A DNA stretch of 53,867 bases from Prevotellaceae bacterium UBA1726. GTDB taxonomy: Bacteria > Bacteroidota > Bacteroidia > Bacteroidales > Bacteroidaceae. Below are positions 25,167-34,249 of this stretch, piece by piece. Location: the NCBI GenBank assembly GCA_002316005.1, contig DCIM01000092.1, positions 1-53,867 of the forward strand. Direction: 5' to 3'. The first letter of the stretch is position 1; every line of letters begins with the position of its first letter. The translations under genes were made by a program, and so were the position numbers. The notes under the pieces are model-generated. The model did not search any database. It was not told where the DNA came from and saw only the letters and a list, made by a program, of their open reading frames with translations.

Positions 25167-26879
25167 ATGAAAAAAATTGCTATCTCTCTACTGTTATCCG
25201 TATTTGTAGCATTTGTTGCAAAAGCAGATATCATTGACGCTCAGCAAGCATTAAGAATTGCGAGAGCGACTCTAACCAACTGCGCCGAGAATGGTCCAAG
25301 AAAAGCAGCAATGGCAAATGCAGAGATGAGAATCATCCTTCAGGACAATCTTCTTACAGAACCAGCATGGTATGTGATCACTCCTGCTTCAGGCGAGGGC
25401 TTCGTAATTGTTTCTGGTGAGGATAGTGAAGACGAAATCATCGGTTATTCCACAGAAGGTATGGCTGATGCAGAAAGCATGCCTCCTGCACTTCGTGGAC
25501 TTCTTGATGATTATTCCAATCATATTTCCCTCGTAAGACAGGGATTGGCCGCACCAAATACCAAAGATGATCAGGACGAAGAGGAGACACTTCCTTCAAA
25601 GATTCCTTCTTCTGTTTCACATCTGGTTACAGCCGAGTGGCATCAGGGAGGTCCTTACAACAACCTCTGTCCTATAATCAATGGTTCTACCTGTCTTGTT
25701 GGTTGCACCGCTTTGGCAATGGCACAGGTGATGCACTACTACCAATACCCTGTTTCAGGAACTGGTACTGTAAAGTCAATGTCAAGCGGTTCGCAGATTT
25801 CCGAACTGAAACTCGATGACATCGTCTTTGATTATGCTAACATGCTTGATATTTATACCGAAGGAGAATATACCGAAGAGCAGGCAAATGAAGTTGCAAC
25901 TCTCTGCCTTGCATGCGGATATTCTGTAAGTATGCAGTATACTCCTACTTTTAGTGGTGCCTATATCGAAGACCAGTGTAGGGCATTTATAAACAAGTTT
26001 AAATATTCTTCCTCTGCAAGGATTATCGTTAGAACAGGTGCTTTGACAAACGACCAGAAGTGGAAGAAGAGACTGAAGGAAGAACTTGCAGAAGGCAGAC
26101 CAATCTGCATCAGTGCCTATCATGCCACTAATGGCGGTCATAGTTTCATCTGCGATGGTTATTCTTCGCTCAAATTCCATATCAACTGGGGATGGGGACC
26201 TGGCAACGCGGGTATCTCCTATAATGGTAACTATAACATCCTGACTCTTGTACCTGCTGGCGAAAGTGGTGGTTACACTGACAATCAGCAGTTCCTTATT
26301 GGTGTAAAACCAGCTGTGGAGGGAGAGGCGTCTTACACTCATTACTTCATTGCAGCTAATGATTCAATTTCCGACTATGCTGCTGATGGCAATAATGTAT
26401 CGTTCACAATTCCTGCGCTGACAAATGCTACAGATTCAAGAATGAACGGCTATATTTACGGTATTGTCAATGATGTATATGGCAATACTCAGCAAGAGTG
26501 CAATCTGAGTTCGTTGGATATTAGAGGTAAGAGAGACAGCAATCCTATGAATGTTGGATTGGAGGTTTCATCAAGCCTTAATGACGGAAACTATTATCTC
26601 AACTTAGCGTACAAGCCAAACAACTCGGAATACTATCAGGATTTAGAATCGTGGTATAACAAGACAACACTACGCCTGACCATTTCCAATGGACAAGTCT
26701 CTGCTGTCAAGGCCTTGACCGATGATGAGGTGGCAAGCGAAATAGCATCGGGCATCAATGATGTAGTTCGTCCTTCCGAAGAGAGTAATACACCTATTTA
26801 TAATATACAAGGACAACAGGTAAGTAACCCCCATAAAGGATTGTTTATAAAGAACGGAAAGAAGATTCTCTTTCAGTAA
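25167..26879 (+). CDS. C10 family cysteine peptidase
   Basis: A 570-residue secreted peptidase of the streptopain/interpain type. Signal peptide to VAKA (about 20), pro-domain to about 155, catalytic domain about 155-375 with C180 (LVGCTALAMAQ) and H325 (GGHSFICDGY), then HINWGWGPG. A C-terminal beta domain follows, ending in the tail IYNIQGQQV...KGLFIKNGKKILFQ shared with other proteins in the window. It belongs to the SusC/SusD operon, with the next peptidase gene 3 bp away. It probably cleaves proteins at the surface so that SusC/SusD can import the peptides. Confidence 0.9.
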   Translation: MKKIAISLLLSVFVAFVAKADIIDAQQALRIARATLTNCAENGPRKAAMANAEMRIILQDNLLTEPAWYVITPASGEGFVIVSGEDSEDEIIGYSTEGMADAESMPPALRGLLDDYSNHISLVRQGLAAPNTKDDQDEEETLPSKIPSSVSHLVTAEWHQGGPYNNLCPIINGSTCLVGCTALAMAQVMHYYQYPVSGTGTVKSMSSGSQISELKLDDIVFDYANMLDIYTEGEYTEEQANEVATLCLACGYSVSMQYTPTFSGAYIEDQCRAFINKFKYSSSARIIVRTGALTNDQKWKKRLKEELAEGRPICISAYHATNGGHSFICDGYSSLKFHINWGWGPGNAGISYNGNYNILTLVPAGESGGYTDNQQFLIGVKPAVEGEASYTHYFIAANDSISDYAADGNNVSFTIPALTNATDSRMNGYIYGIVNDVYGNTQQECNLSSLDIRGKRDSNPMNVGLEVSSSLNDGNYYLNLAYKPNNSEYYQDLESWYNKTTLRLTISNGQVSAVKALTDDEVASEIASGINDVVRPSEESNTPIYNIQGQQVSNPHKGLFIKNGKKILFQ

Positions 26880-26882
26880 GAT

Positions 26883-29168
26883 ATGAGAAAGGCACTTGCA
26901 ATCATTATGCTGGCAATGCTGACCAATGTTGGCATTCAAGCAAAACACATCACAAGCAACGAAGCTTTGCAACTGGCTTTTAGTAAAGCCGGCAACAGAG
27001 CCTCTATGGCAAAGAGTGCCCAGAAATATCAGTTGGTTTATTCCACTGATACATATTACGCATACAACGGAACAGACAATGGCTTCGTTATTCTTGGCGC
27101 CGACGATTGCATCCCTGATTTGATACTTGGTTATTCAGACAACGGACATTTTGACTATGTAGCAATGCCCGATGCCATGAAGAGTTTTCTTGAAAAGATG
27201 AGCGAGGAATTGGCAATGTTTATTGCTCTCCACAACGCAAATAATCATCGTGCATTTTCTTCTCTCGATATCCTTGCCCCTATTGAACCAATAATAAGTA
27301 GTCGTTGGAATCAGAACTCGCCTTATAACCTCATGGCTCCTACAACAAATAGTGGTGAGCACTGCCTTGCAGGTTGTATGCCCGTGGCAATGGGGCAAGT
27401 TATGAATCATCATAAGTGGCCTCAGCAGGGAACTGGTTCGCATTCCTATTCATGGAATATGAGCGGCACTCAGAAGTCACTCTCTATGGATTTCTCTGAG
27501 AGCATATACGATTGGGACAATATCTGCGATTCTTACGGAAATAATTCCACTGAGGAGCAGAAGAATGCAGTTGCAAAACTATTGCTTGATTGCGGTGTGA
27601 GCGTCAATGCTACTTATGGCACTGGCGTTACAAATGCCTATGTTGATGATGTTGTATACGCTCTTGTAGATTATTTCAACTATAGCAAAAGCCTTGCATT
27701 TGTCAACCGCCAATACTACACAAAACGCGAATGGCGGGATCTGCTTTATAACGACCTTGATGCCGGACTTCCTGTCTATTATTTCGGAAAAAGCCTTGAT
27801 GGAGGACATGCGTTTGTATGCGATGGCTATAAAGATGGTCTCTTCCATATCAATTGGGGATGGGGCGGTATGAGCGATGGCTATTTCCAGATAGCGCTTC
27901 TCGACCCTGCAGAGCAAGGACTGGGTGGCTCGTCGGGCGGCTATCAGTTCAACCAAAAAGCCATTATTGGTATTGAACCGAATAACGGTGGACTGTTGAC
28001 TCGACTCTTGTATTGCACCTACGATTTCAAGACAAGTACAAAGAAAACCGAAAAAACAGCAAATGTAAATTTCTCTGGTAGTTTTGAGAATCAGTCATGC
28101 CTTGCCACAACAGTTTCTTTGGGCATCAAGATTGTTGATGAAGAGGGAAATATTCAGTATGTTGCTTCTTCTAACCTAAAGAACAAGAATATGCCGAGAG
28201 CAGGAAAGCTGATGAACATGACTGTTCCAATGGCTGACGCTTCGCTTGCTCAGGGCAATTACATCATAAAGCCGGCCTATTACGATGCCGACAAAGACGA
28301 ATGGACAGAGATGAGAGTACTCAAATCTGCTTCGCTGCAATATGTCATTGCAAGTGTCAACGAAAACGATAGCATCTTATTCTCAACGCCTACAACAGCA
28401 GCCAAACTGCAAACAAACTCCCTTGAGGCAAGAAACAGAGTTCTGGCTGGCTATAGCACCTATGTTGATTTCAATGTCACATGTGTGGAAGGCGACTACC
28501 TTAATAATGTATATGTGGCCTTCCTTGAAAGCGGGACAGACAATATTATCAGTAAGTCGGAGAAGAATCTCATTGACCTTGCCGAGGGCGAGGACTATTC
28601 TTATTCATGCACTATTGACAACCCTGCTGAAGAGGGCGCTTACGATATGGTTCTGCTCGACGAAAAGAAAAACATCATCAGCGAAAGGGTTTCAGTTACT
28701 GTAGAGAAGGCACCTGAGGGCGAACTTGCTATAACCGGAAAGATGACGGTTAAGAACAAGGCTGTTGACGATCTTCAGTTCAACTTGAACCTCACTTGTA
28801 CAAGCAGTGTCTTCAATTATAAGATTTCTCTCTATGTATATGATACACAGGACAATGTTCAGTTGTCAATAGCGGGAAAATCAAGAACTTTCTTAGTTGC
28901 TGGCGATGACCCAATTGACATTTTGTTCTCAGCATCGTCTAATTTAACACCGGGCAAGAAGTACTTTGTCAATGCCTATTATCCAAATCCAAGCTGGATA
29001 AAGATTTGCGGAGCGCAATTCAAGGCAGAGGAGGCTACTGGCATTGAAGATATCTCAGAGAGACAGATAGAGGAGGATGCTCCTTGCTACAACATAGCCG
29101 GACAGCGAATAGATGGTAATGCAAAGGGCATCATCATCAGGAACGGCAAAAAGTTCTTCACGAAATGA
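26883..29168 (+). CDS. C10 family cysteine peptidase with long C-terminal domains
   Basis: A 761-residue secreted peptidase. Signal peptide to about 20 (VGIQA), pro-domain to about 130, catalytic domain about 135-365 with C165 (LAGCMPVAMGQ) and H309 (GGHAFVCDGY) and the family strand HINWGWGGMSDGYF. About 370 residues of beta-rich domains follow, ending in CYNIAGQRI...KGIIIRNGKKFFTK. It differs from its upstream neighbour in the extra domains, which may bind the substrate or position the enzyme. Last gene of the SusC/SusD operon; no terminator hairpin is evident after it, only a T-run. Confidence 0.9.
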   Translation: MRKALAIIMLAMLTNVGIQAKHITSNEALQLAFSKAGNRASMAKSAQKYQLVYSTDTYYAYNGTDNGFVILGADDCIPDLILGYSDNGHFDYVAMPDAMKSFLEKMSEELAMFIALHNANNHRAFSSLDILAPIEPIISSRWNQNSPYNLMAPTTNSGEHCLAGCMPVAMGQVMNHHKWPQQGTGSHSYSWNMSGTQKSLSMDFSESIYDWDNICDSYGNNSTEEQKNAVAKLLLDCGVSVNATYGTGVTNAYVDDVVYALVDYFNYSKSLAFVNRQYYTKREWRDLLYNDLDAGLPVYYFGKSLDGGHAFVCDGYKDGLFHINWGWGGMSDGYFQIALLDPAEQGLGGSSGGYQFNQKAIIGIEPNNGGLLTRLLYCTYDFKTSTKKTEKTANVNFSGSFENQSCLATTVSLGIKIVDEEGNIQYVASSNLKNKNMPRAGKLMNMTVPMADASLAQGNYIIKPAYYDADKDEWTEMRVLKSASLQYVIASVNENDSILFSTPTTAAKLQTNSLEARNRVLAGYSTYVDFNVTCVEGDYLNNVYVAFLESGTDNIISKSEKNLIDLAEGEDYSYSCTIDNPAEEGAYDMVLLDEKKNIISERVSVTVEKAPEGELAITGKMTVKNKAVDDLQFNLNLTCTSSVFNYKISLYVYDTQDNVQLSIAGKSRTFLVAGDDPIDILFSASSNLTPGKKYFVNAYYPNPSWIKICGAQFKAEEATGIEDISERQIEEDAPCYNIAGQRIDGNAKGIIIRNGKKFFTK

Positions 29169-29222
29169 TAAGTTGTTACTTTTTTTTAATCACAATAATG
29201 TTTAATTTCTAAAAATTACTCT

Positions 29223-30254
29223 ATGAAGAAATTATTTTTACTCCTTGGTTGCGTGCTTATGGCCGCTACAATGTCTGCAACAACTTACAAAGGTTGTCTC
29301 TATCAGGCAAACGACAACTACTGGACATCACCAGCTTATGATGAGAATGGTGAGGTAGCCATCACTGTGCAGGTTTCTGACGACAAGTCGACTGTGACTC
29401 TTAAGGACTGGACTGGTGACGCTGGTGTTGACCTCGCATTCACACTCGCTGAAGATGGCACTATCGCAAAGATGAACGGAAAAGACCCTGATTCTTATGG
29501 TAGCCAGTGGGTCGGCATCGGTTCTTTGACTGACGGCGACTATAATGGTGTTTACGCTTACTACCCAACAAACACATTAGTTACACTCAACGAGGATGGC
29601 TCTGGCGAAGGTTATTTCCAGGTTTATTCTTATAATGAAGATGGTGGTTGGAAGTATATCTACTTCCGTTGGGGCACTGAGACTGTATCAGAAGTCACAG
29701 AGACTGAGTATCCACTCTCTATCTACAAGGGGGACGCTGAGGATGATGACTCATGGCAGGCTCTCCCTTACGGTGAGAACAATGAGTATGGCGCAACCAT
29801 CGCTGTTGCTTCTGACCTTTCTTATGTAATCATTAAGGACTGGACAGGCGAATCAGACGCAAACAATGTTGTTAATGCTAAGCTTATGCTCGACGCAGAC
29901 GGTAATGTTCAGTCAATCAACGGTTATGGTGATAGCGGTTGGGGTATCGAGACTGGTACTGTAGAAGACGATGGTTACTATTGTGTTTATGTTTACCCAA
30001 GCTACAGCTACGTAGAGTTTACTGCAGAGGATGGCAGCGAGGGTGCTGGATACTTCTACATCTACACATTTGCAGAACCTGCTGGCTACAAGAGCATCAA
30101 CTTCTACTGGCCAGGTGAGGCTCCAACAGGTATCAGCACAGTCAAGACTTCTGTAAACGACAATGCTGTTTACAACCTCAACGGTGTTCGTATGAACAGC
30201 GACAACCTTCCAAAGGGTGTTTACATCATCAACGGAAAGAAGGTCGTTAAGTAA
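29223..30254 (+). CDS. secreted protein with two DWTG repeats
   Basis: A 343-residue exported protein. Two repeats of about 130 residues (about 22-150 and 164-300) share the pattern SxYVxxKDWTG (VTLKDWTGDAGVD and VIIKDWTGESDAN) followed by a TxG...DDG/DGDYxxVYxYY segment. The C-terminus VYNLNGVRM...LPKGVYIINGKKVVK resembles the end of type IX secretion targeting domains. The next gene encodes a relative. No function is known to me; the acidic, aromatic repeats suggest ligand binding at the surface. Confidence 0.7.
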   Translation: MKKLFLLLGCVLMAATMSATTYKGCLYQANDNYWTSPAYDENGEVAITVQVSDDKSTVTLKDWTGDAGVDLAFTLAEDGTIAKMNGKDPDSYGSQWVGIGSLTDGDYNGVYAYYPTNTLVTLNEDGSGEGYFQVYSYNEDGGWKYIYFRWGTETVSEVTETEYPLSIYKGDAEDDDSWQALPYGENNEYGATIAVASDLSYVIIKDWTGESDANNVVNAKLMLDADGNVQSINGYGDSGWGIETGTVEDDGYYCVYVYPSYSYVEFTAEDGSEGAGYFYIYTFAEPAGYKSINFYWPGEAPTGISTVKTSVNDNAVYNLNGVRMNSDNLPKGVYIINGKKVVK

Positions 30255-30261
30255 AATATTC

Positions 30262-30286
30262 GCCCCCCTCTTCAGGGGGGCTTTTT
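30262..30286 (+). terminator. rho-independent terminator
   Basis: GCCCCCCT / AGGGGGGC with a CTTC loop followed by TTTTT, 7 bp after the stop. The next gene, only 35 bp on, must use another promoter or read-through. Confidence 0.9.
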
Positions 30287-30320
30287 GTTTCTATACGACA
30301 CACTATTATACAGAGAGACT

Positions 30321-31403
30321 ATGAAGAAATCATTTCTTTTAGGACTTGCATTCCTCGGAATGCTTTCCGCAAACGCTCAGGACAAAGAGGTTAAGTATAG
30401 CTATCCTTTTGAGACAGCCATCAACCACGAGTATCCTGCTACAAGCACAGAGTCGAGCTATGGCACACAAAACAACCTTCTCGAACTCAATGGTGTTGGT
30501 AATGCAAAAACCACTCTCTACGCCTACACCGATGGTACTTACAAGATTGCTGCATGGTGTGGTGTTGAGGGGTATGACCTTGACTTCACTCTTGCTGAGG
30601 ACAGCACAATAACTGTGCTCAACGAGAATGCTGAATATAAAGAGAGCAAGGGCTACTGGAAAGTTCCTACAGGTCTTGAGACATATGATCGTATCCAGAT
30701 TTTCGCTAAGAAGGAGAATACAGACGGTGGTCTTCGTTCAAAGATCTGCGTTTCAGAGACTCAGGCTACTGTAACCCTCCGTTATAACAGTTATGTATGG
30801 GAGAAGGGCAACACTGGTAATGCAAGTGTGATGGCTGCATACTATGGCCGTGGCTTTGCTGGCACTCCTACGAAGTATGCAATCTCAGAGAACGAATGGA
30901 GCGATGAGGCAAACAATTATGTAGAAACCTACGACCTCAACACCCAGAATACATCTACTGTTGATGTTTATACACTCGGCGAAAACAAGTATGTTGCTAA
31001 AGACTGGTTGGGCGAGAACACTGGTGACCTCTATTTCACTGTCAACGAGAATGATTCGCTCATTGTAGATGATATCGCTAATCTCTTTGCTGATAATGGT
31101 TTCTGGTACTATTACAACATCAACCTCGCTTCTGATGGTATTGATCCAATCTGGGGCAGCAAATACAATGGCAATAGTTTTGCTATTGGCTTATGGTATG
31201 GTACTGATGCAAGTGATGCTGACACCTATGTCTACCGTTACATTTTCATTGAGCCTATCACAGAGGGCATATCAGATACTATGGCTACTGACAACAGAAG
31301 TGGCGCTACCGACAATGCCGTTTACAACATCGCGGGTCAGCGTATAGGCAATAACTTCAAGGGCATTGCCATCAAGAACGGCAAGAAGGTTATACTCAAA
31401 TAA
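30321..31403 (+). CDS. secreted protein related to the DWTG repeat protein
   Basis: A 360-residue exported protein (signal peptide to SANAQ). Two regions (about 45-120 and 215-315) carry the same theme as the preceding gene: YKIAAWCGVEGYDLDFTL and YVAKDWLGENTGDLYFTV. The tail is VYNIAGQRI...KGIAIKNGKKVILK. The pair probably arose by duplication. Start chosen at 30321, where the signal peptide begins; an upstream in-frame start would begin inside the terminator. Confidence 0.7.
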   Translation: MKKSFLLGLAFLGMLSANAQDKEVKYSYPFETAINHEYPATSTESSYGTQNNLLELNGVGNAKTTLYAYTDGTYKIAAWCGVEGYDLDFTLAEDSTITVLNENAEYKESKGYWKVPTGLETYDRIQIFAKKENTDGGLRSKICVSETQATVTLRYNSYVWEKGNTGNASVMAAYYGRGFAGTPTKYAISENEWSDEANNYVETYDLNTQNTSTVDVYTLGENKYVAKDWLGENTGDLYFTVNENDSLIVDDIANLFADNGFWYYYNINLASDGIDPIWGSKYNGNSFAIGLWYGTDASDADTYVYRYIFIEPITEGISDTMATDNRSGATDNAVYNIAGQRIGNNFKGIAIKNGKKVILK

Positions 31404-31429
31404 TTTCGACCAACACAATAATAATATAT

Positions 31430-31469
31430 AAAGGGATGGATTTCCGCAATGGGATTCCATCTCTTTTTT
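31430..31469 (+). terminator. rho-independent terminator
   Basis: AAAGGGATGGA pairs with TCCATCTCTTT (one G-T pair) and is followed by a T-rich run. Confidence 0.75.
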
Positions 31470-31530
31470 CTTTTTCAAAAGAATAGAATACTTTTTACTG
31501 AAAAGCAATCATTTTCCCATAAATTTTGTG

Positions 31531-31538
31531 TACTTTTG
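31531..31538 (+). promoter_or_regulatory. -7 box of the gene at 31581
   Basis: TACTTTTG fits TAnnTTTG; the ATG at 31581 follows 43 bp later. This shows that the long in-frame extension upstream (from 31449) is not translated. Confidence 0.5.
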
Positions 31539-31580
31539 CAAACTGAAACAAATGGAATAAAACATAAACGCAAAAATTAT

Positions 31581-33629
31581 ATGAAAAGATTCTATCTTTT
31601 GCTTCTTCTTGCAATCGTAACAAACAGTGTTTTCGCTGAGAAGTTCAACTGCACAATTGAAGTTTCCAATGTCACTATGGCATCGGCCGATGTTGCCATC
31701 ACTCCTGCCGATTCTGACGCTCCTTATCTATACAACATCCTCAAGGCTGATGTCTTTGGGGAAAATGGCGAGGCTGGAGTTGCTGCTACCCTGAAGCAGC
31801 AGATGGACGAGGAGATTAAACGCTATGCGGGCTTCGGCTCCACCATCACTTACAATAAGTTCGTAAGCCGTGGTGCAGTAGAGAAATCGTTCAGCGGTCT
31901 CACCCCCGACACAAAGTATATCGTCTATGCCTACGAGGTGGACATGAACACTGGTAGCAATGCGTCTGAGTTTGCCATTGCTGAGTTCACTACATCCGAA
32001 CTAACTCGCTCGGAGAATGTCATCACAATGTCTTATGATGAAACGACTCGTTGCCTCAACATCACAACAACCAACGACGACCCTTACTTCTTCATCTACG
32101 AGACTACAGCCGAGTATGGCAAGTACTATCAGGACCAGACTCAAACTTCGCTCACAGCCGAAGTGCAGAGTTGGGTGGATGCTGCCAACCAATGGCATTT
32201 CCTCAACCGATTTGTGCTTTCTGGCAACCAGACAATAGATGTGCAGGAGTTCTACACCAACAACCTCAGCGACCTTGGCATGCGCACCAACGACTACATA
32301 GCAATGGTTGCTCCGTATAATGGTGCCATCAACGGCGATGTCGTGGCTTTGGAGTTCCACTACGACGAACCAGCCATTGTCATCACTGAGGAAGTTGACC
32401 TCCACATAACCAACCCAACATGGAAGGGCGTCAGCACAAGCGAGAGTTGGTGGCAGGTGACAGGCAATTCTTCTGACGGAAAGTACTACCTCAGTATTGC
32501 AAACAAAGAAAGCGAGATAAATTCTGGCACATACACTCTTGATGATATCGAAACTGCCTACACCATGCTCGTTGATATTTCTGCCAAAGAGCAACAGGAG
32601 ATAAGGTGTGCCGACATCACTGTTGTCATTGATGCTGCAACAGGTACCATCAAGGCCGATTATACTGGTGCCAATGGTGTGCTCTACCACATCACATTCG
32701 ACCATATCGACATCACCGACCCTTCTTACGACAATCCTGAAGAGGTGAATGTCCACATTGAGAGTCCTAACTGGACAGGCGTGGCTGTAACGGGTTCTTG
32801 GTGGCAGGTTACTGGTTTCTCTGGGGATAAGATGTACTATGTCACACTTGCCAACAACTACGGAGAGAGCAATGTAGGCACTTACCACATGGCGGATATG
32901 GACCCAGAATACACCAAACTGTTCGAGTATTCTACAGGTTCGGGCAAGCTCGTGAAGTGCAAGGATATCACCGTTGTCATTGAGGAGGACGAGGATGAGG
33001 CTATCATTGTCAAGGCCGACTATCTTGGCATCAACGGCATTCTCTATCATCTCACCTTCGACCCAATTGGCGGCAATACCGGTGGCGGTGGTTCAAGTTC
33101 CTACGATATGGACGACCAGGATGTGGTTGCAACTTTCCCTGTTGATAAGGGCATCGTTGAATACTATGCTGAGGACGAACTCCTTGTCGGTCAGTATGTG
33201 AACGACAACAACGAGGCATTCAGCATTGCCTTCTACACCAATAGCGAAAACCTCGCCGATGGAGTTTACCCAATCAACGACACTTATACAATCGGTACTG
33301 TTCAGGCTGGTGATGTAGAAAGCGGATACGTCTTCCCTACCTACTATGGAATCATTGATGAGGAAGGCTATCTTGAAGTACCACTCTTCCTCTGCGTAGA
33401 GGGCACTGTCACTGTGAGCCACAATGCCAATGGCGATATGCTCCTCGATGTTGATACTGCAAACACCTGGGGCCGCACAGGACAAATCAAGGTTGTTGAT
33501 GGAGCTTCTGATGGTATCAGAAATACATCTACCACATCTCTGCCAACTCGCAAGTATATCACTCGCAAAGGCGTAATGATTGAGAAGAACGGCAAGACCT
33601 TCAACTCCGTAGGTCAGGCAATCAAGTAA
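31581..33629 (+). CDS. large secreted repeat protein with a variant tail
   Basis: A 682-residue exported protein (signal peptide to FAEK). Residues 20-130 look like a fibronectin-type sandwich (GLTPDTKYIVYAYEVD). Two repeats of about 115 residues start near 271 (VDLHITNPTWKGV) and 388 (VNVHIESPNWTGV), each with SWWQVTG, and a related third domain starts near 510. The tail is KGVMIEKNGKTFNSVGQAIK, in which the KG...NGK part precedes the N...GQ part, the reverse of its neighbours. Function unknown; probably a surface or matrix protein. Confidence 0.7.
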   Translation: MKRFYLLLLLAIVTNSVFAEKFNCTIEVSNVTMASADVAITPADSDAPYLYNILKADVFGENGEAGVAATLKQQMDEEIKRYAGFGSTITYNKFVSRGAVEKSFSGLTPDTKYIVYAYEVDMNTGSNASEFAIAEFTTSELTRSENVITMSYDETTRCLNITTTNDDPYFFIYETTAEYGKYYQDQTQTSLTAEVQSWVDAANQWHFLNRFVLSGNQTIDVQEFYTNNLSDLGMRTNDYIAMVAPYNGAINGDVVALEFHYDEPAIVITEEVDLHITNPTWKGVSTSESWWQVTGNSSDGKYYLSIANKESEINSGTYTLDDIETAYTMLVDISAKEQQEIRCADITVVIDAATGTIKADYTGANGVLYHITFDHIDITDPSYDNPEEVNVHIESPNWTGVAVTGSWWQVTGFSGDKMYYVTLANNYGESNVGTYHMADMDPEYTKLFEYSTGSGKLVKCKDITVVIEEDEDEAIIVKADYLGINGILYHLTFDPIGGNTGGGGSSSYDMDDQDVVATFPVDKGIVEYYAEDELLVGQYVNDNNEAFSIAFYTNSENLADGVYPINDTYTIGTVQAGDVESGYVFPTYYGIIDEEGYLEVPLFLCVEGTVTVSHNANGDMLLDVDTANTWGRTGQIKVVDGASDGIRNTSTTSLPTRKYITRKGVMIEKNGKTFNSVGQAIK

Positions 33630-33644
33630 CCGTTCTTAGGATTC

Positions 33645-33876
33645 ACGAATTAAACGAAAAATCCTCCATTCCTCCATTTTGGGGGTTAAATCATTGAAAC
33701 ACAACCCTTTACACTATGGAGGATGTGTACAAGATCTTCCATATATCTTCCATAAATCCTCAATAATATGGAGGATCTATGGAGGATTGAAGAAGTATCC
33801 TCCATAGTATAACACGTTGAATACCAATATATTAAGGGCAAATATGGAGGAATGGAGGATTTTTCGTTCAATTCAT
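33645..33876. mobile_element. MITE-like palindromic element
   Basis: Terminal inverted repeats of about 33 bp (33645-33677 and 33844-33876) share AAACGAAAAATCCTCCATTC and CTCCAT with two or three differences. Inside, ACTATGGAGGAT (33713-33724) pairs with ATCCTCCATAGT (33800-33811), and the centre forms a third imperfect hairpin of TCTTCCATA / TATGGAGGA units. The whole 232 bp can fold as one long cruciform or RNA hairpin. No coding capacity; no target duplication identified. Confidence 0.7.
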
Positions 33877-33899
33877 ATAGTACAGGAATCAAGTCGCCA

Positions 33900-34004
33900 G
33901 AAAAGCATAGGAATGACCATATCATTCAAGTGGAATGAGGCGGTCATTTAATTGGAATGATGAGATCATTTAAATAGAATGACGAGATCATTTAACTGAA
34001 ATGA
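33900..34004. repeat. array of four to five 17-bp palindromes with a 22-bp period
   Basis: Units at 33922 (TCATTCAAGTGGAATGA), 33944 (TCATTTAATTGGAATGA), 33966 (TCATTTAAATAGAATGA) and 33988 (TCATTTAACTGAAATGA) with spacers ggcgg, tgaga and cgaga; a decayed half unit precedes at 33900-33916. Same unit and same period as the array at 15416-15476. It stands about 95 bp upstream of the pilus operon promoter. Confidence 0.85.
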
Positions 34005-34096
34005 CAAAGAATTCGCTATTTTGGAGCAGAAAACCCACAAAAAGGACCACTATTTGATAAAAATTTAGCAAATTTGCATTTATTAACAATAAAAAA

Positions 34097-34127
34097 TTTG
34101 CAACAATATATTTTTTTTATAATTTTG
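34097..34127 (+). promoter_or_regulatory. promoter of the pilus operon
   Basis: TTTG at 34097-34100, 19 bp, TAATTTTG at 34120-34127: an ideal match to the Bacteroidetes consensus. The stretch 34060-34120 is very AT-rich (poly-A and poly-T tracts). It is the only clear promoter before the 17.7-kb run of genes. Confidence 0.8.
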
Positions 34128-34249
34128 GGGCGGAAAATTATTCCATACTACAATTAACTTAAGCATCTGCTCTAAAAAGGTGCTCTATTTTTGACTACTA
34201 CATTATTAACCCTTTGAGCCCGAATTTATACAAATATCGTCGTGTATTT

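Noticed and set aside
31449..31580. 44-codon N-terminal extension of the 31581 gene
   Set aside because: It contains a terminator hairpin and a TACTTTTG promoter box and precedes a proper signal peptide.
32001..33050. Long open frame on the minus strand opposite the 31581 gene
   Set aside because: It has no signal, no recognisable domain and a composition that mirrors the sense gene, whose repeats and signal peptide are convincing.
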